A program made the position numbers and the translations under genes. A DNA stretch of 64,000 nt from JADHOX01 sp038120515 (GTDB lineage Bacteria; Pseudomonadota; Alphaproteobacteria; Rickettsiales; JABIRX01), in the NCBI GenBank assembly GCA_038120515.1, contig JAYOLW010000004.1:1-64000 (forward strand). The letters run 5' to 3'. Within the stretch, counting starts at the first letter, position 1. Each line of letters opens with the position of its first letter. Under the pieces are notes generated by a model, which saw only the letters and a list, made by a program, of their open reading frames with translations, was not told the DNA's origin and searched no databases. Below, in pieces: positions 10,010-19,101 of the stretch.

Positions 10010-11203
10010 ATGAATAATCTGGAGACCTATTTAGATAAGCTTATTTTCGAAAACCATGATGAAATTTACCAATGGATTGAAAGAAAGTATAATTCTACAC
10101 CTGCTTTTTATTCTTCTGTAGATATTAGATATTCTGGAAGTAAAATCGCTCCTGTAGATACTAATTTATTTCCTGCTGGCTTTAACAACCTCTCGTTTGA
10201 AGCCATCAAACAAGCCTCAATTCTAGCTAGCAATTACCTTACTCAGCTTAACCATGATTATCAAAAAATTTTGATAATACCAGAATCACATACTAGAAAT
10301 AATGGATATCTAGAAAATGTCAAAACCATATATAGAATCCTAAGTGAGGCAGGATATGAAGTTGCAATTGGCACTTTAGATCCAGAACTTGATAATTTTT
10401 GTTTAGATGAACATCAAAACATATTTTATAAACTAATTACAAAAGATGCTAATTTTATCAAAATTGATAATTTTACACCAGACTGCATAATTATAAATAA
10501 TGACATGACAGCCGGAAGACCTGACGAACTTCTTGGTATTAATCAAATTATTCTACCCGCGCTTGGAATGGGCTGGTATAGAAGAGAAAAAATTACAAAC
10601 CTTCGTGCTTATGACGATATAATAAATGAATTTGCTAATGAATTTAAAATTCCAAAAGCATTAATTTCAACCGAATTTGGCTTCTGCAAAAACATAAATT
10701 TCAAAGAAAAAAAAGGACTTTATTTTGTCGACAATGAAGTTGAAAAAGTTTTATATAAAATTCGCAATAATTATCAAAAACTCGACATTAAAGATAAACC
10801 TTATGTTTTTATAAAAGCTAATCGTGGAACTTATGGCATGGGTATTATGATGGTTGAATCAGGTGATGAAATCTATGATATCAACAAAAAAGAACGTAAC
10901 AAAATGTCTATCATTAAGAATAATACTCAAAATGCTGAGATTATTGTTCAAGAAGGAGTTAAAACAGTAATTCAATTTGACAACAAACCTGCTGAAGCAT
11001 TCACTTATCAAATTGGCGGAAAAACCGCTGGCACAATATACAGAATGAATCAGGATCGTAATGAATTTTCAAATTTAAACTCAAAAGGTGTAGAATTTAA
11101 ACCAATGACAAAAACAAGTCTTGGCAAATTCGATTCATATTATAATCTAATAGCATCACTATCAACTCTTGCAGCGACAAACGAACATGACTATTATGAC
11201 TAA
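10010..11203 (+). CDS. gshA: Glutamate--cysteine ligase (proteobacterial ATP-grasp-like type)
   Basis: It catalyses the first step of glutathione synthesis, joining glutamate and cysteine with ATP. The N-terminus carries the block IRYSGSKIAPVDTNLFPAGF, which I associate with the Acidithiobacillus-type GshA family rather than the E. coli type. A later GTYGMGIMMVESGDE stretch resembles the nucleotide-binding loop of ATP-grasp-like ligases. I start at ATG 10010 (MNNLETYLDK); an in-frame TTG at 9947 would add 21 residues of poor quality. The gene overlaps the following esterase by 8 bases (ATGACTAA). No glutathione synthetase gene is in the window. The family assignment rests on recognition of the N-terminal motif. 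Confidence 0.82.
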   Translation: MNNLETYLDKLIFENHDEIYQWIERKYNSTPAFYSSVDIRYSGSKIAPVDTNLFPAGFNNLSFEAIKQASILASNYLTQLNHDYQKILIIPESHTRNNGYLENVKTIYRILSEAGYEVAIGTLDPELDNFCLDEHQNIFYKLITKDANFIKIDNFTPDCIIINNDMTAGRPDELLGINQIILPALGMGWYRREKITNLRAYDDIINEFANEFKIPKALISTEFGFCKNINFKEKKGLYFVDNEVEKVLYKIRNNYQKLDIKDKPYVFIKANRGTYGMGIMMVESGDEIYDINKKERNKMSIIKNNTQNAEIIVQEGVKTVIQFDNKPAEAFTYQIGGKTAGTIYRMNQDRNEFSNLNSKGVEFKPMTKTSLGKFDSYYNLIASLSTLAATNEHDYYD

Positions 11204-11876
11204 AAACAAAATCTTCTGTTTATCAGGCTTCATGGTTAAACCTGAATTGATTCAAAAAAAACTTAAACAAAAAATTGACTATATTGATTATCTAAATTTT
11301 TCAGAACAAAATTTTAAACAAGAATTATTAAAACAGAAAAGATCCTATGATCTTACAATAGGATTCTCTTTAGGTGCATGCCTAACTCTAAAATATAACC
11401 ATCTAATCAAAGCAAAGAAAATTTTACTTATTGCTCCGCCAGCTAATTTTATAAGCAACAAAAACAATCCTTTCGGCAAAACAACTGACGACATATCTAG
11501 CTTTATCAGTACTTTAAAAGAAGATTCTAAAGTCTTGAATCAAAAGTTTAACTTTAGCACCTCATTTCCCAAGAGACAGATTTTTAAATATCTTTCTGAT
11601 CACAATATTTACAATGATAATATTAACAAAAAGAACCTAATTGAATGGCTTTACTTTCTAGAACTATTTGATGCATCATCATATGATTTAGCCAATAAAG
11701 AAATTCATATTCTCCATGGTTTATCTGATAATGTTGTTAGTTATAAGCAAACTTCTATCTTCAAGAAAAACTTTAAAAACTTGACTGTCAAATTAATAGA
11801 AGATGCTCCGCATGCATTATTTCTATCGCATCCTGATGAATTCCAAGATTATGTTGATGAGATAATAAATCAATGA
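11196..11876 (+). CDS. Alpha/beta hydrolase, candidate pimeloyl-ACP methyl ester esterase
   Basis: A small alpha/beta hydrolase of ~226 residues. The nucleophile elbow is visible (TIGFSLGACL, GxSxG), as are a plausible acid (SDNVVSY) and the catalytic histidine in DAPHALFLSHP. Its gene sits directly before bioC, overlapping it by 4 bases. In biotin synthesis an esterase (BioH, BioG, BioJ and others in different lineages) removes the methyl group that BioC adds, so the position suggests that job. Sequence alone does not place it in a named esterase family. ATG 11196 overlaps the gshA stop; ATG 11187 is an alternative start. Confidence 0.65.
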   Translation: MTKNKIFCLSGFMVKPELIQKKLKQKIDYIDYLNFSEQNFKQELLKQKRSYDLTIGFSLGACLTLKYNHLIKAKKILLIAPPANFISNKNNPFGKTTDDISSFISTLKEDSKVLNQKFNFSTSFPKRQIFKYLSDHNIYNDNINKKNLIEWLYFLELFDASSYDLANKEIHILHGLSDNVVSYKQTSIFKKNFKNLTVKLIEDAPHALFLSHPDEFQDYVDEIINQ

Positions 11877-12589
11877 TGTTTGATTTCGAAAAAATTCAAC
11901 ATGACTTTAACAAAAGCTCTGCTTTTTACTCAAAGAATTCACTATTACAAAAAAGCATCGCCATTGATTTAATTAAATTAGCATCTTCATATATAACAAA
12001 GGATTCTGCAATTTTAGATCTAGGCTGTGGTTTTGGACAAATTGCTGCACTACTTGCAACTAAAGAGCTAACAAATGTTACAATGGTTGATAATGCCTCA
12101 AAAATGCTTGATATCGCCAAGAAAAATTTTCCAAAATATAATATTATTGAAGATGACATTAATAATTTAAATAAACTTAATCAATCATATGATGTTATCT
12201 TTGCCAATATGAGTTTGCATTGGTGTAATGATATAAACAGTACTATTAAAAATGCCCAAAATCATCTTAAAAAAAATGGCAAAATCTTTATATCAATCCC
12301 ATCCGAAAACTCCTTTCAGGAACTACATGAGATAAATCAAAAACTTAAGAGTAAATTAAATCTAGGCCCTCTAATCAATGCAAATCATCTTAAAAACCAA
12401 CAAATTATAACTAAAGAATATAGTCAAAATTTTAATTCACTGTCAGAACTTCTAAAAAACTTCAAGAAAACAGGTACAGGTTTTAAGTCTAAAAACATAA
12501 AACCTATCTTAAAATCAGATTACAATTATTTAAAATCTATTAACGACAAATATAAAACTCTAAGCTGGGAGATTATTTTTATTACTTAA
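11873..12589 (+). CDS. bioC: Malonyl-ACP O-methyltransferase (BioC-like)
   Basis: A SAM-dependent class I methyltransferase of 238 residues. The N-terminal FNKSSAFYSKNSLLQ block resembles the usual BioC start. Motif I is ILDLGCGFGQIAALL, and FANMSLHWCND matches the NLALQWCxD-type signature of BioC. BioC methylates malonyl-ACP so that fatty acid synthase can extend it to pimeloyl-ACP methyl ester. The preceding hydrolase would then be the demethylating esterase. No bioF, bioA, bioD or bioB lies in this window. The end overlaps the convergent J-domain gene by 8 bases. Confidence 0.75.
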   Translation: MMFDFEKIQHDFNKSSAFYSKNSLLQKSIAIDLIKLASSYITKDSAILDLGCGFGQIAALLATKELTNVTMVDNASKMLDIAKKNFPKYNIIEDDINNLNKLNQSYDVIFANMSLHWCNDINSTIKNAQNHLKKNGKIFISIPSENSFQELHEINQKLKSKLNLGPLINANHLKNQQIITKEYSQNFNSLSELLKNFKKTGTGFKSKNIKPILKSDYNYLKSINDKYKTLSWEIIFIT

Positions 12590-13019
12590 GTAATGTATCT
12601 TTAGCTTTATTAATTAATTTTGACATATATTCAGATCCATCTTTGTCAGGATGAACTGATTTCATAAGCTTTTTATATTTTGCATTAATTTCAGCCTCAC
12701 TCGCATTGATGCTAACACCTAATATCTCTGCAGCTTCAGCTCTCGTTAAATCTTGATCCACATCATGTTGATAGTTTTTCTTACTACGATTAAATAGTGA
12801 TGCTAGATAAGTAATAGAGCCAAAATTTCTAAGCAAAAAAGGAAAAACAATCGCAAGTAAAGCAAATAATGCTTGGCCATATCTCAGCAATATTGCACCA
12901 AAAACTAATCCAAAAAAAACTCTAATCCAATATTTTCGATTAGCTTGTATTTGCTTCCTAGACTTAATAACCGAGATAATAATTACGATTAATAATATTA
13001 TAAGAAGCAAATAAATCAT
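12582..13019 (-). CDS. Membrane-anchored J-domain protein (TIM14/Pam18-like layout)
   Basis: A 145-residue protein with one or two N-terminal membrane segments (IYLLLIILLIVIIISVI; and a hydrophobic stretch near residues 33-65). A C-terminal J domain follows: LTRAEAAEILGVSINASEAE, then KYKKLMKSVHPDKDGS with the HPD tripeptide that stimulates DnaK ATPase. This order, membrane helix then C-terminal J domain, is that of mitochondrial TIM14/Pam18 and its alphaproteobacterial relatives. It would recruit DnaK to the inner membrane. It lies directly downstream of lpdA on the same strand. Confidence 0.85.
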   Translation of the reverse strand: MIYLLLIILLIVIIISVIKSRKQIQANRKYWIRVFFGLVFGAILLRYGQALFALLAIVFPFLLRNFGSITYLASLFNRSKKNYQHDVDQDLTRAEAAEILGVSINASEAEINAKYKKLMKSVHPDKDGSEYMSKLINKAKDTLLK

Positions 13020-13031
13020 CTAGCAGCTTAA

Positions 13032-14435
13032 TTAAATATGAATTGCCTGATCATATGCATCTAATACAGACTCATGAATCATCTCAGATAATGTTGGATG
13101 TGGGAAGATACTACCCATAAAATCTGCCTCTGTTGCTTCCATTGTTTTACCAACAACAAATGAAGAAATCATCTCCGTAACATCTGCACCAACCATATGA
13201 GCTCCTAAAAGCTCGCCTGTTTTAGCATCAAAAATAGTTTTTATTAAACCAGCCTCAGCTGATAACGCAATAGCTTTTCCATTAGCCATAAATGGAAATC
13301 TTCCAACTTTAATATCAAGTCCTTCTTCCTTAGCCTTAGCCTCTGTAAGACCAATAGAAGCAATTTGTGGATTAGAATATGTACAGCCAGGAATATTACT
13401 TCGGTTAAGCTTATGATGAGCATTTGGATTTTTAATATGATCAACACAAATAACAGCCTCATGTGAGGCTTTATGTGCAAGCCATGGTGAACCAGCAACA
13501 TCACCAATTGCATAAACACCTTCTTCATCAGTACGACAATAATCATCAACTATAATTTGGTTTTTCTCAACCTTTACCCTACTAGCTTCAAGACCAAGAT
13601 TTTCAACATTACCAACTACACCAACTGCTGACAATATCTTATCAGCCTGAAGCTTTATAACTGAATTATCTTTATGATTAGTAATTTCCAATTCAACAAC
13701 TCCAGCTTTCTTTTTATGAGATTTAACACTATGACTTTTTAAAATCTTAATGCCTTTTTTCTCAAATTCAGCCTCGGCTATTTTCGAAATCTCAGCATCT
13801 TCAACAGGAAGAATTCTATCTTGAAGTTCAATAATGGTTACGTCGCAACCAAATGCATTATAAAATGATGCAAACTCAACACCTATAGCACCGCTTCCAA
13901 CAACTATTAGTTGCTTAGGTAATTCTTTTGGAACTAATGCTTCACGATAACTCCATAAATAATCACCATTTGGCTCTAAGCCTTTTATCACCCTGGCTCT
14001 TGCACCTGTTGCAATAATTATATGTTTAGCTGTTAAATCTTCTTGATACTCATCATCTTTATATAACCTTACTTTACCAGGACCATTTAATTTAGCTTCA
14101 TTTGCGTAATGTTTAATTTTATTTTTCTTCATCAAATGATTAATACCAGCTGATAATTTAGCAGAAACACCTCGTGACCTTTCAACTATTTTCTCAAAAT
14201 CAAACTCAGCTTTAACTGGCGCTTTAAATCCGTATTTATCAAGATTTGCTAGCATGTAGTTAATCTCAGCAGATTTTAAAAGTGCTTTCGTTGGAATGCA
14301 GCCCCAATTTAAACATACACCACCAAGATTTTCTTTTTCAATTATAGCTACTTTAAAACCTTGTTGAGCAGCTCTTATCGCAGCAACATAGCCTCCTGGA
14401 CCTGCACCAATAACTATTACATCAAAATTTGCCAT
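13032..14435 (-). CDS. lpdA: Dihydrolipoyl dehydrogenase (E3)
   Basis: The FAD enzyme that reoxidises dihydrolipoamide in the pyruvate and 2-oxoglutarate dehydrogenase complexes. Visible motifs are the N-terminal FAD site VIGAGPGGYVAAIRAAQ, the redox-active disulfide GGVCLNWGCIPTKAL, the NAD site VVGSGAIGVEFASF, the second FAD block YAIGDVAGSPWLAHKA, and the C-terminal HPTLSEMIHE holding the active-site histidine and glutamate. At 467 residues it is of normal length. glmS lies 26 bases upstream on the same strand. Confidence 0.96.
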   Translation of the reverse strand: MANFDVIVIGAGPGGYVAAIRAAQQGFKVAIIEKENLGGVCLNWGCIPTKALLKSAEINYMLANLDKYGFKAPVKAEFDFEKIVERSRGVSAKLSAGINHLMKKNKIKHYANEAKLNGPGKVRLYKDDEYQEDLTAKHIIIATGARARVIKGLEPNGDYLWSYREALVPKELPKQLIVVGSGAIGVEFASFYNAFGCDVTIIELQDRILPVEDAEISKIAEAEFEKKGIKILKSHSVKSHKKKAGVVELEITNHKDNSVIKLQADKILSAVGVVGNVENLGLEASRVKVEKNQIIVDDYCRTDEEGVYAIGDVAGSPWLAHKASHEAVICVDHIKNPNAHHKLNRSNIPGCTYSNPQIASIGLTEAKAKEEGLDIKVGRFPFMANGKAIALSAEAGLIKTIFDAKTGELLGAHMVGADVTEMISSFVVGKTMEATEADFMGSIFPHPTLSEMIHESVLDAYDQAIHI

Positions 14436-14461
14436 TAAAACCTCTAATAATAAAATTTAAA

Positions 14462-16282
14462 TCATTCTACAGTAACAGACTTAGCCAGATTTCTTGGCTG
14501 GTCAACATCTGTTCCCTTAAAAACTGCTACATAATAAGCAAGTAACTGCACCGGAATTGAATATAAAATCGGGGCTAAAAAATTGGTTACTTTTGGAACT
14601 TCTATATAATTTTTACATATATCTTCAACTTGTTTAACACCTTCAGTTTCAGAAATTAATATAATTTGACCACCTCTAGCTGATACTTCCTGAATATTTG
14701 ATACCAATTTACCAAAATTATCATTCGATGGAGCTATCACCACAATATGTAAATCTTCATCAACTAATGCTATAGGACCATGCTTTAACTCACCTGCCGC
14801 AATACCTTCAGCATGAATATATGATAATTCTTTAAGCTTTAAAGCCGCTTCAAGTGCTATGCCATAAGAAACACCACGACCGATATATATAATATTTCGA
14901 CTATGAATAATTTTATTAGCAATATTTTTAATTTGAGTATGATCTTTAAGGATTTTAGATATTTTAGAAGGAAGTCTTCTAAACTCTCTCATAATTTCAG
15001 TAATCTCATTATCTTTTAGTAAATTCTTAGCTTGGGCTATTTTTAGACCAAGCAATGCAAATACACATAATTGAGATGTAAAAGCTTTAGTAGATGCAAC
15101 GCCAATTTCTGGTCCAGCATGCAAATAAATAATATTATCAGCAATATTAGACATACTGCTATGTTGATTATTAACAATAACAAGATTTTGATGATTTTGA
15201 TCTTTTACTTGTTTTAAAGCTTTTAATGTATCTGCAGTTTCTCCAGATTGTGAAATAAAAATCACTAAATCATCTTTGTTAATTTTTCGACTATTTACGA
15301 ATTCAGAAGCGATATATAATCTTACTGAAACATCACTAAATTCTTCAAACCAATATCTTGCAACCTCACCAGCATATCTTGAGGTACCACAAGCAACAAT
15401 TACAATATTGTTTATTTCATTATAATTTAAATTTACATGATCAAAATTTATACTATTGGCTATACGATCATAGTATGTATTAACCAAATTTGCGATAACT
15501 GTTGGCTGCTCATCAATTTCCTTTTGCATGAAATGACGGTAATTTTCTTTCCCAACATATATTTGAGAGATATTTTGTTCGATAAAATTCCGCTTAACTT
15601 CTTTGTTTGATTTATCAAAAATTTTAAGATCATCCTGATGAAGAAAAACAACGTCATCATCCTCAAGATAACAAATTTTATTAGTAAGTGGCGCCATAAC
15701 GAATGCATCCGAGCCAATATATTTCTCATCATTTGCAATGCCAATTGCAAGGGGTGAACCACGTTTTGTTGCAATTAGAAGATTATCTTGATCTTTGATA
15801 ATAATCCCAAGTGCAAAAGCACCCTCGATTTTGCCTAGTAATAATCTAATAGCTTTGTGAACATCATGTTCAGTTTTTAAGATATGGTCTAAAAGCAAAG
15901 GGATAATTTCTGTGTCAGTATCAGACATAAAATTATAACCATAACCTTCTAATTCATTTCTAAGGAATTTAAAATTCTCAATAATACCATTATGAACAAC
16001 AGCTATTTTACCATTAGAATGAGGATGAGCATTTTCAGTTATTGGCATGCCATGAGTTGCCCATCTGGTATGAGCGATACCAATATTACCAGGAACTTCT
16101 CTTGTACCAATGGTTCTTTCTAGCTCCTTAATTTTGCCACTAGCTTTTTCAATCTGAAGTATACCAGCATTTAATACTGCAATTCCAGATGAATCATAAC
16201 CACGATATTCGAGTCTTTTTAACCCATCTATAAGATTGTCAGTAACCTGATTGTTGCCTATTATGCCAAATATTCCACACAT
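14462..16282 (-). CDS. glmS: Glutamine--fructose-6-phosphate aminotransferase (isomerizing)
   Basis: It makes glucosamine-6-phosphate from fructose-6-phosphate and glutamine, the entry to UDP-GlcNAc for peptidoglycan and lipid A. The protein starts MCGIFGIIG with the class II amidotransferase Cys2 nucleophile. GIAHTRWATHG follows in the glutaminase domain. Two SIS domains come next (VACGTSRYAGE, SQSGETADTLKAL), and the C-terminus is DQPRNLAKSVTVE, as usual for GlmS. 606 residues is full length. The 90-base leader shows nothing that I can support as a glmS ribozyme, which is in any case a Firmicutes feature. Confidence 0.96.
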   Translation of the reverse strand: MCGIFGIIGNNQVTDNLIDGLKRLEYRGYDSSGIAVLNAGILQIEKASGKIKELERTIGTREVPGNIGIAHTRWATHGMPITENAHPHSNGKIAVVHNGIIENFKFLRNELEGYGYNFMSDTDTEIIPLLLDHILKTEHDVHKAIRLLLGKIEGAFALGIIIKDQDNLLIATKRGSPLAIGIANDEKYIGSDAFVMAPLTNKICYLEDDDVVFLHQDDLKIFDKSNKEVKRNFIEQNISQIYVGKENYRHFMQKEIDEQPTVIANLVNTYYDRIANSINFDHVNLNYNEINNIVIVACGTSRYAGEVARYWFEEFSDVSVRLYIASEFVNSRKINKDDLVIFISQSGETADTLKALKQVKDQNHQNLVIVNNQHSSMSNIADNIIYLHAGPEIGVASTKAFTSQLCVFALLGLKIAQAKNLLKDNEITEIMREFRRLPSKISKILKDHTQIKNIANKIIHSRNIIYIGRGVSYGIALEAALKLKELSYIHAEGIAAGELKHGPIALVDEDLHIVVIAPSNDNFGKLVSNIQEVSARGGQIILISETEGVKQVEDICKNYIEVPKVTNFLAPILYSIPVQLLAYYVAVFKGTDVDQPRNLAKSVTVE

Positions 16283-16372
16283 ATTTTTTCATTTAAAGGC
16301 TTGAATGATATAAAATTTATTTAAGATCACAATATGTTTTTTTGTTTGCAACAATCTATATTTAGATCAGTT

Positions 16373-18439
16373 TTATTTATCAAATATTGATACTGACAAA
16401 GATATTGTGGTATCATCTTTAATATCATTATTAGTATAGAATCTATTAGTAATACTAAATATAGCGTCAAAACATCTATTATTATATAGCAAAGCCAAAT
16501 AATTCTGAGTTAATGCCCCAGAAAACAAGCTTTGATCAGCATAAGAAAAATTTGACCTATTAGTAATTTTCAAACTCTTATTAAAATTATATGTGAATGT
16601 TGAAGAAAGATTTTTATCATCGACTAAGCTAGCATCAAGATGACTATATTCTACATGAGCAAGAGTTGCACCAATTTCCAATTTAGCAATTTTGCTACTT
16701 AAAGATAAACTATTATAATAAGGATAAAAATCACTGTGATCTAATCTATTGAAATATAAAAACTTTATCGATTCTGTAGAATAAGAGAAATTATTCAAAA
16801 CATCTGAAAATTTAGAATTTAAGCCACTACCAACACTATATTTACTATAATCAGCATCGGAATATTTGATACCAAACCTATATTCAAATGATTCATTTTT
16901 TTTAGACTTTAAAAAGCTTATCTCTAATGCAGCCTTATTAGCTTCATCTATTAAATCATATCCAAAAGCATTGTTTAAAGCCATCAAATTAGCAAAGTTT
17001 AAATTATTAGATTCTGAATCATAATTAGCAACGTCATCATTTTGGATTATATTTGTAGTTGCTATGAATAGTTTTGGTGTAAGTATAATATTGTGTTTTG
17101 TATTAATATAATTTCTTTTCCAATCAGCATAAGCTCCAATTTGATATCTCAAAGCTGACTCAGAATCTTCAAACAAACCATAGCTATCAACTCTATTCAT
17201 GAAACCAAAATTCCAAATATCAGATTTATTTATTACTGACTTTTTAGCCAATTTTGATGTTAAAGATAAACGATCTCTTTTTGATTCAGTTTCAAGATTT
17301 ACATTATCATAATTTAAATCATTTTCTAGAACCAGATTTTGATTAAGTTTAATTGTTTTTTCATAATCAAATGTTGGTATTCTATAATATGACCTTTGAT
17401 AATCTGAAAAATCATTCACATAGCTATATTTGACCATCAAATTATTATTATCACTTAAAAAACCAATTTTTGAAGATTCATAACGACGATAATCACCAAG
17501 ATATCTTGATAAATAATCACTGCTGGAAGTCCTATGAATATCAAGATTAAAATCACCAAATCTATTACTTAAATTAGCTGAAGTTTTAACACGCCACTTT
17601 TTTTTGTCATATAATTGATAACCATTTGCAGCTAATGACTCACGAAAATTATCATTTAACTTAAGATAGGCTATATCAAAAACCAAATTTGATTTCTTTC
17701 CTAAATGCCTTATTTCAAGATCATGATTTATATTATTTTTACTAAATATTGTTGGAGTATATGTAAAATCTAGATTTGATTTAATATTTACAAATAACGG
17801 TAAAGCAAAATAATTGCCCATTATTGTATCATTGGCTATTGTTGGATAAAGCAACCCCGATTTTTTTGGATTTTTATTACCATTAGCAAATAAATAAGGA
17901 GAATAAGCAACTGGTATATCCAAAACATAGAATATTAAATGATTAAATGTGAATAAATCTTGCTCCTCATTATATGAAGCTTTTTTTGATTTAATTTTCC
18001 AGATAGGTTCATAAAACTTATCATTTTTACATATTCTACACATTGTAAAATAGGCTTTATTCAAGATGATATTTTGATTTTTCTTAACAGCAGATTTGGC
18101 AAATAAAGAACCAAAACTAGTAAATTTAAAATGTAATTTTGAAAATTCGGAATAATTAAAATCTTCTGTTAATTTTATTTTATCAGTGACTAAAACATAT
18201 GTATTATTACTAATTGATGTTTCAAAGTCGGAAAATAGCAATTTGTTTTGCTTATCATAGGAAACCTCATAAGATCTCAAATTATAAAAACCATCTGTTG
18301 CCTCAACAAGACCACCAAATTTATAAAAACCAGATTTATTATCTAAGGAAATATTGTCACTAGTAATTTCTATGTCATTTGCAAAAGCTAAACCAATAAA
18401 TAAGAAGATGAGAATATATAATCGGAAAAGAAAACCCAT
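16373..18439 (-). CDS. lptD: LPS assembly outer membrane protein LptD
   Basis: The outer-membrane beta-barrel that inserts LPS into the outer leaflet together with LptE. A signal peptide (ILIFLFIGLAFA) precedes an OstA/LptA-like periplasmic domain (EITSDNISLDNKSGFYKFGG). Then comes the typical LptD block with CRICK, WKIKSKKA, IPVAYSPYLF and SGLLYP, and ~450 residues of Tyr/Asn/Ser-rich alternating strands that fit a barrel. It is on the short side at 688 residues. With kdsA, lpxC and lpxK in the same window it shows that the cell exports full LPS. lipB follows upstream with a 9-base gap. Confidence 0.9.
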   Translation of the reverse strand: MGFLFRLYILIFLFIGLAFANDIEITSDNISLDNKSGFYKFGGLVEATDGFYNLRSYEVSYDKQNKLLFSDFETSISNNTYVLVTDKIKLTEDFNYSEFSKLHFKFTSFGSLFAKSAVKKNQNIILNKAYFTMCRICKNDKFYEPIWKIKSKKASYNEEQDLFTFNHLIFYVLDIPVAYSPYLFANGNKNPKKSGLLYPTIANDTIMGNYFALPLFVNIKSNLDFTYTPTIFSKNNINHDLEIRHLGKKSNLVFDIAYLKLNDNFRESLAANGYQLYDKKKWRVKTSANLSNRFGDFNLDIHRTSSSDYLSRYLGDYRRYESSKIGFLSDNNNLMVKYSYVNDFSDYQRSYYRIPTFDYEKTIKLNQNLVLENDLNYDNVNLETESKRDRLSLTSKLAKKSVINKSDIWNFGFMNRVDSYGLFEDSESALRYQIGAYADWKRNYINTKHNIILTPKLFIATTNIIQNDDVANYDSESNNLNFANLMALNNAFGYDLIDEANKAALEISFLKSKKNESFEYRFGIKYSDADYSKYSVGSGLNSKFSDVLNNFSYSTESIKFLYFNRLDHSDFYPYYNSLSLSSKIAKLEIGATLAHVEYSHLDASLVDDKNLSSTFTYNFNKSLKITNRSNFSYADQSLFSGALTQNYLALLYNNRCFDAIFSITNRFYTNNDIKDDTTISLSVSIFDK

Positions 18440-18448
18440 ACTTAATTA

Positions 18449-19087
18449 CTAATAAAATTGTCTAAAAAACTCCTTTTTAAGTATAGAATCAAACTCTTGA
18501 AAATCAGCTCTAACTCCCATATCAGCAAGAGACGTAACCCCATATTCATCACTTGAAATACCACAAGGTATAATATTTGCAAATTTCGACAAATCAGGAT
18601 TTATATTCACGGCAACACCGTGAAAACTAACCCATTTTTTTAATCTAATACCAATAGCAGCTATCTTTTTTTCAATACCTTGATGATTCACCCATATACC
18701 TACTCTATCCTCTCTGATAAAAGCTTTGATATCATAATGTGCTAGAACCGAAATAATCCAATTCTCTAACATCTTTATAAATTGTCGAATATCACAACCA
18801 GATTTCGTCCTTTTTAAATCAAGCATAACATAAATAATACGCATACCCGGACCGTGATAAGTAATTTTACCACCTCGTTTCGAAGGGACAAATGGCACTT
18901 CAGTCTTACTAATAATATCAGATTCTTTAGCGCTTACACCCATTGTGTATATATGGTCATGCTCAACCAACCATATTTTCTCCTGAGCTTTAGCTTCAAT
19001 AATTTCTTGAACATATTGCTCCATGTAATTAGCAGCAAATTCATAATTAGTAAAACCTTCACTATTCTGCCAAATCAAATCCTGCAT
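18449..19087 (-). CDS. lipB: Lipoyl(octanoyl) transferase
   Basis: It transfers octanoate from acyl carrier protein to lipoyl domains, the first step of protein lipoylation, and so serves the dehydrogenase complexes that also use the nearby lpdA product. Motifs are EHDHIYTMG, the central RGGKITYHGPG, and GIRLKKWVSFHGVAVNI with the conserved lysine and histidine. IIPCGISSDEYGVTSL near the end holds the catalytic cysteine. I use ATG 19087 (MQDLIWQNSEG), 212 residues; the ATG 13 codons upstream would overlap the preceding gene. Confidence 0.93.
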   Translation of the reverse strand: MQDLIWQNSEGFTNYEFAANYMEQYVQEIIEAKAQEKIWLVEHDHIYTMGVSAKESDIISKTEVPFVPSKRGGKITYHGPGMRIIYVMLDLKRTKSGCDIRQFIKMLENWIISVLAHYDIKAFIREDRVGIWVNHQGIEKKIAAIGIRLKKWVSFHGVAVNINPDLSKFANIIPCGISSDEYGVTSLADMGVRADFQEFDSILKKEFFRQFY

Positions 19088-19101
19088 TATGAAATTACCA
19101 A

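Noticed and set aside
16283..16372. glmS leader as a ribozyme or riboswitch
   Set aside because: The 90 bases are nearly all A/T with no supportable pseudoknot pairing, and glmS ribozymes are not known from this group.
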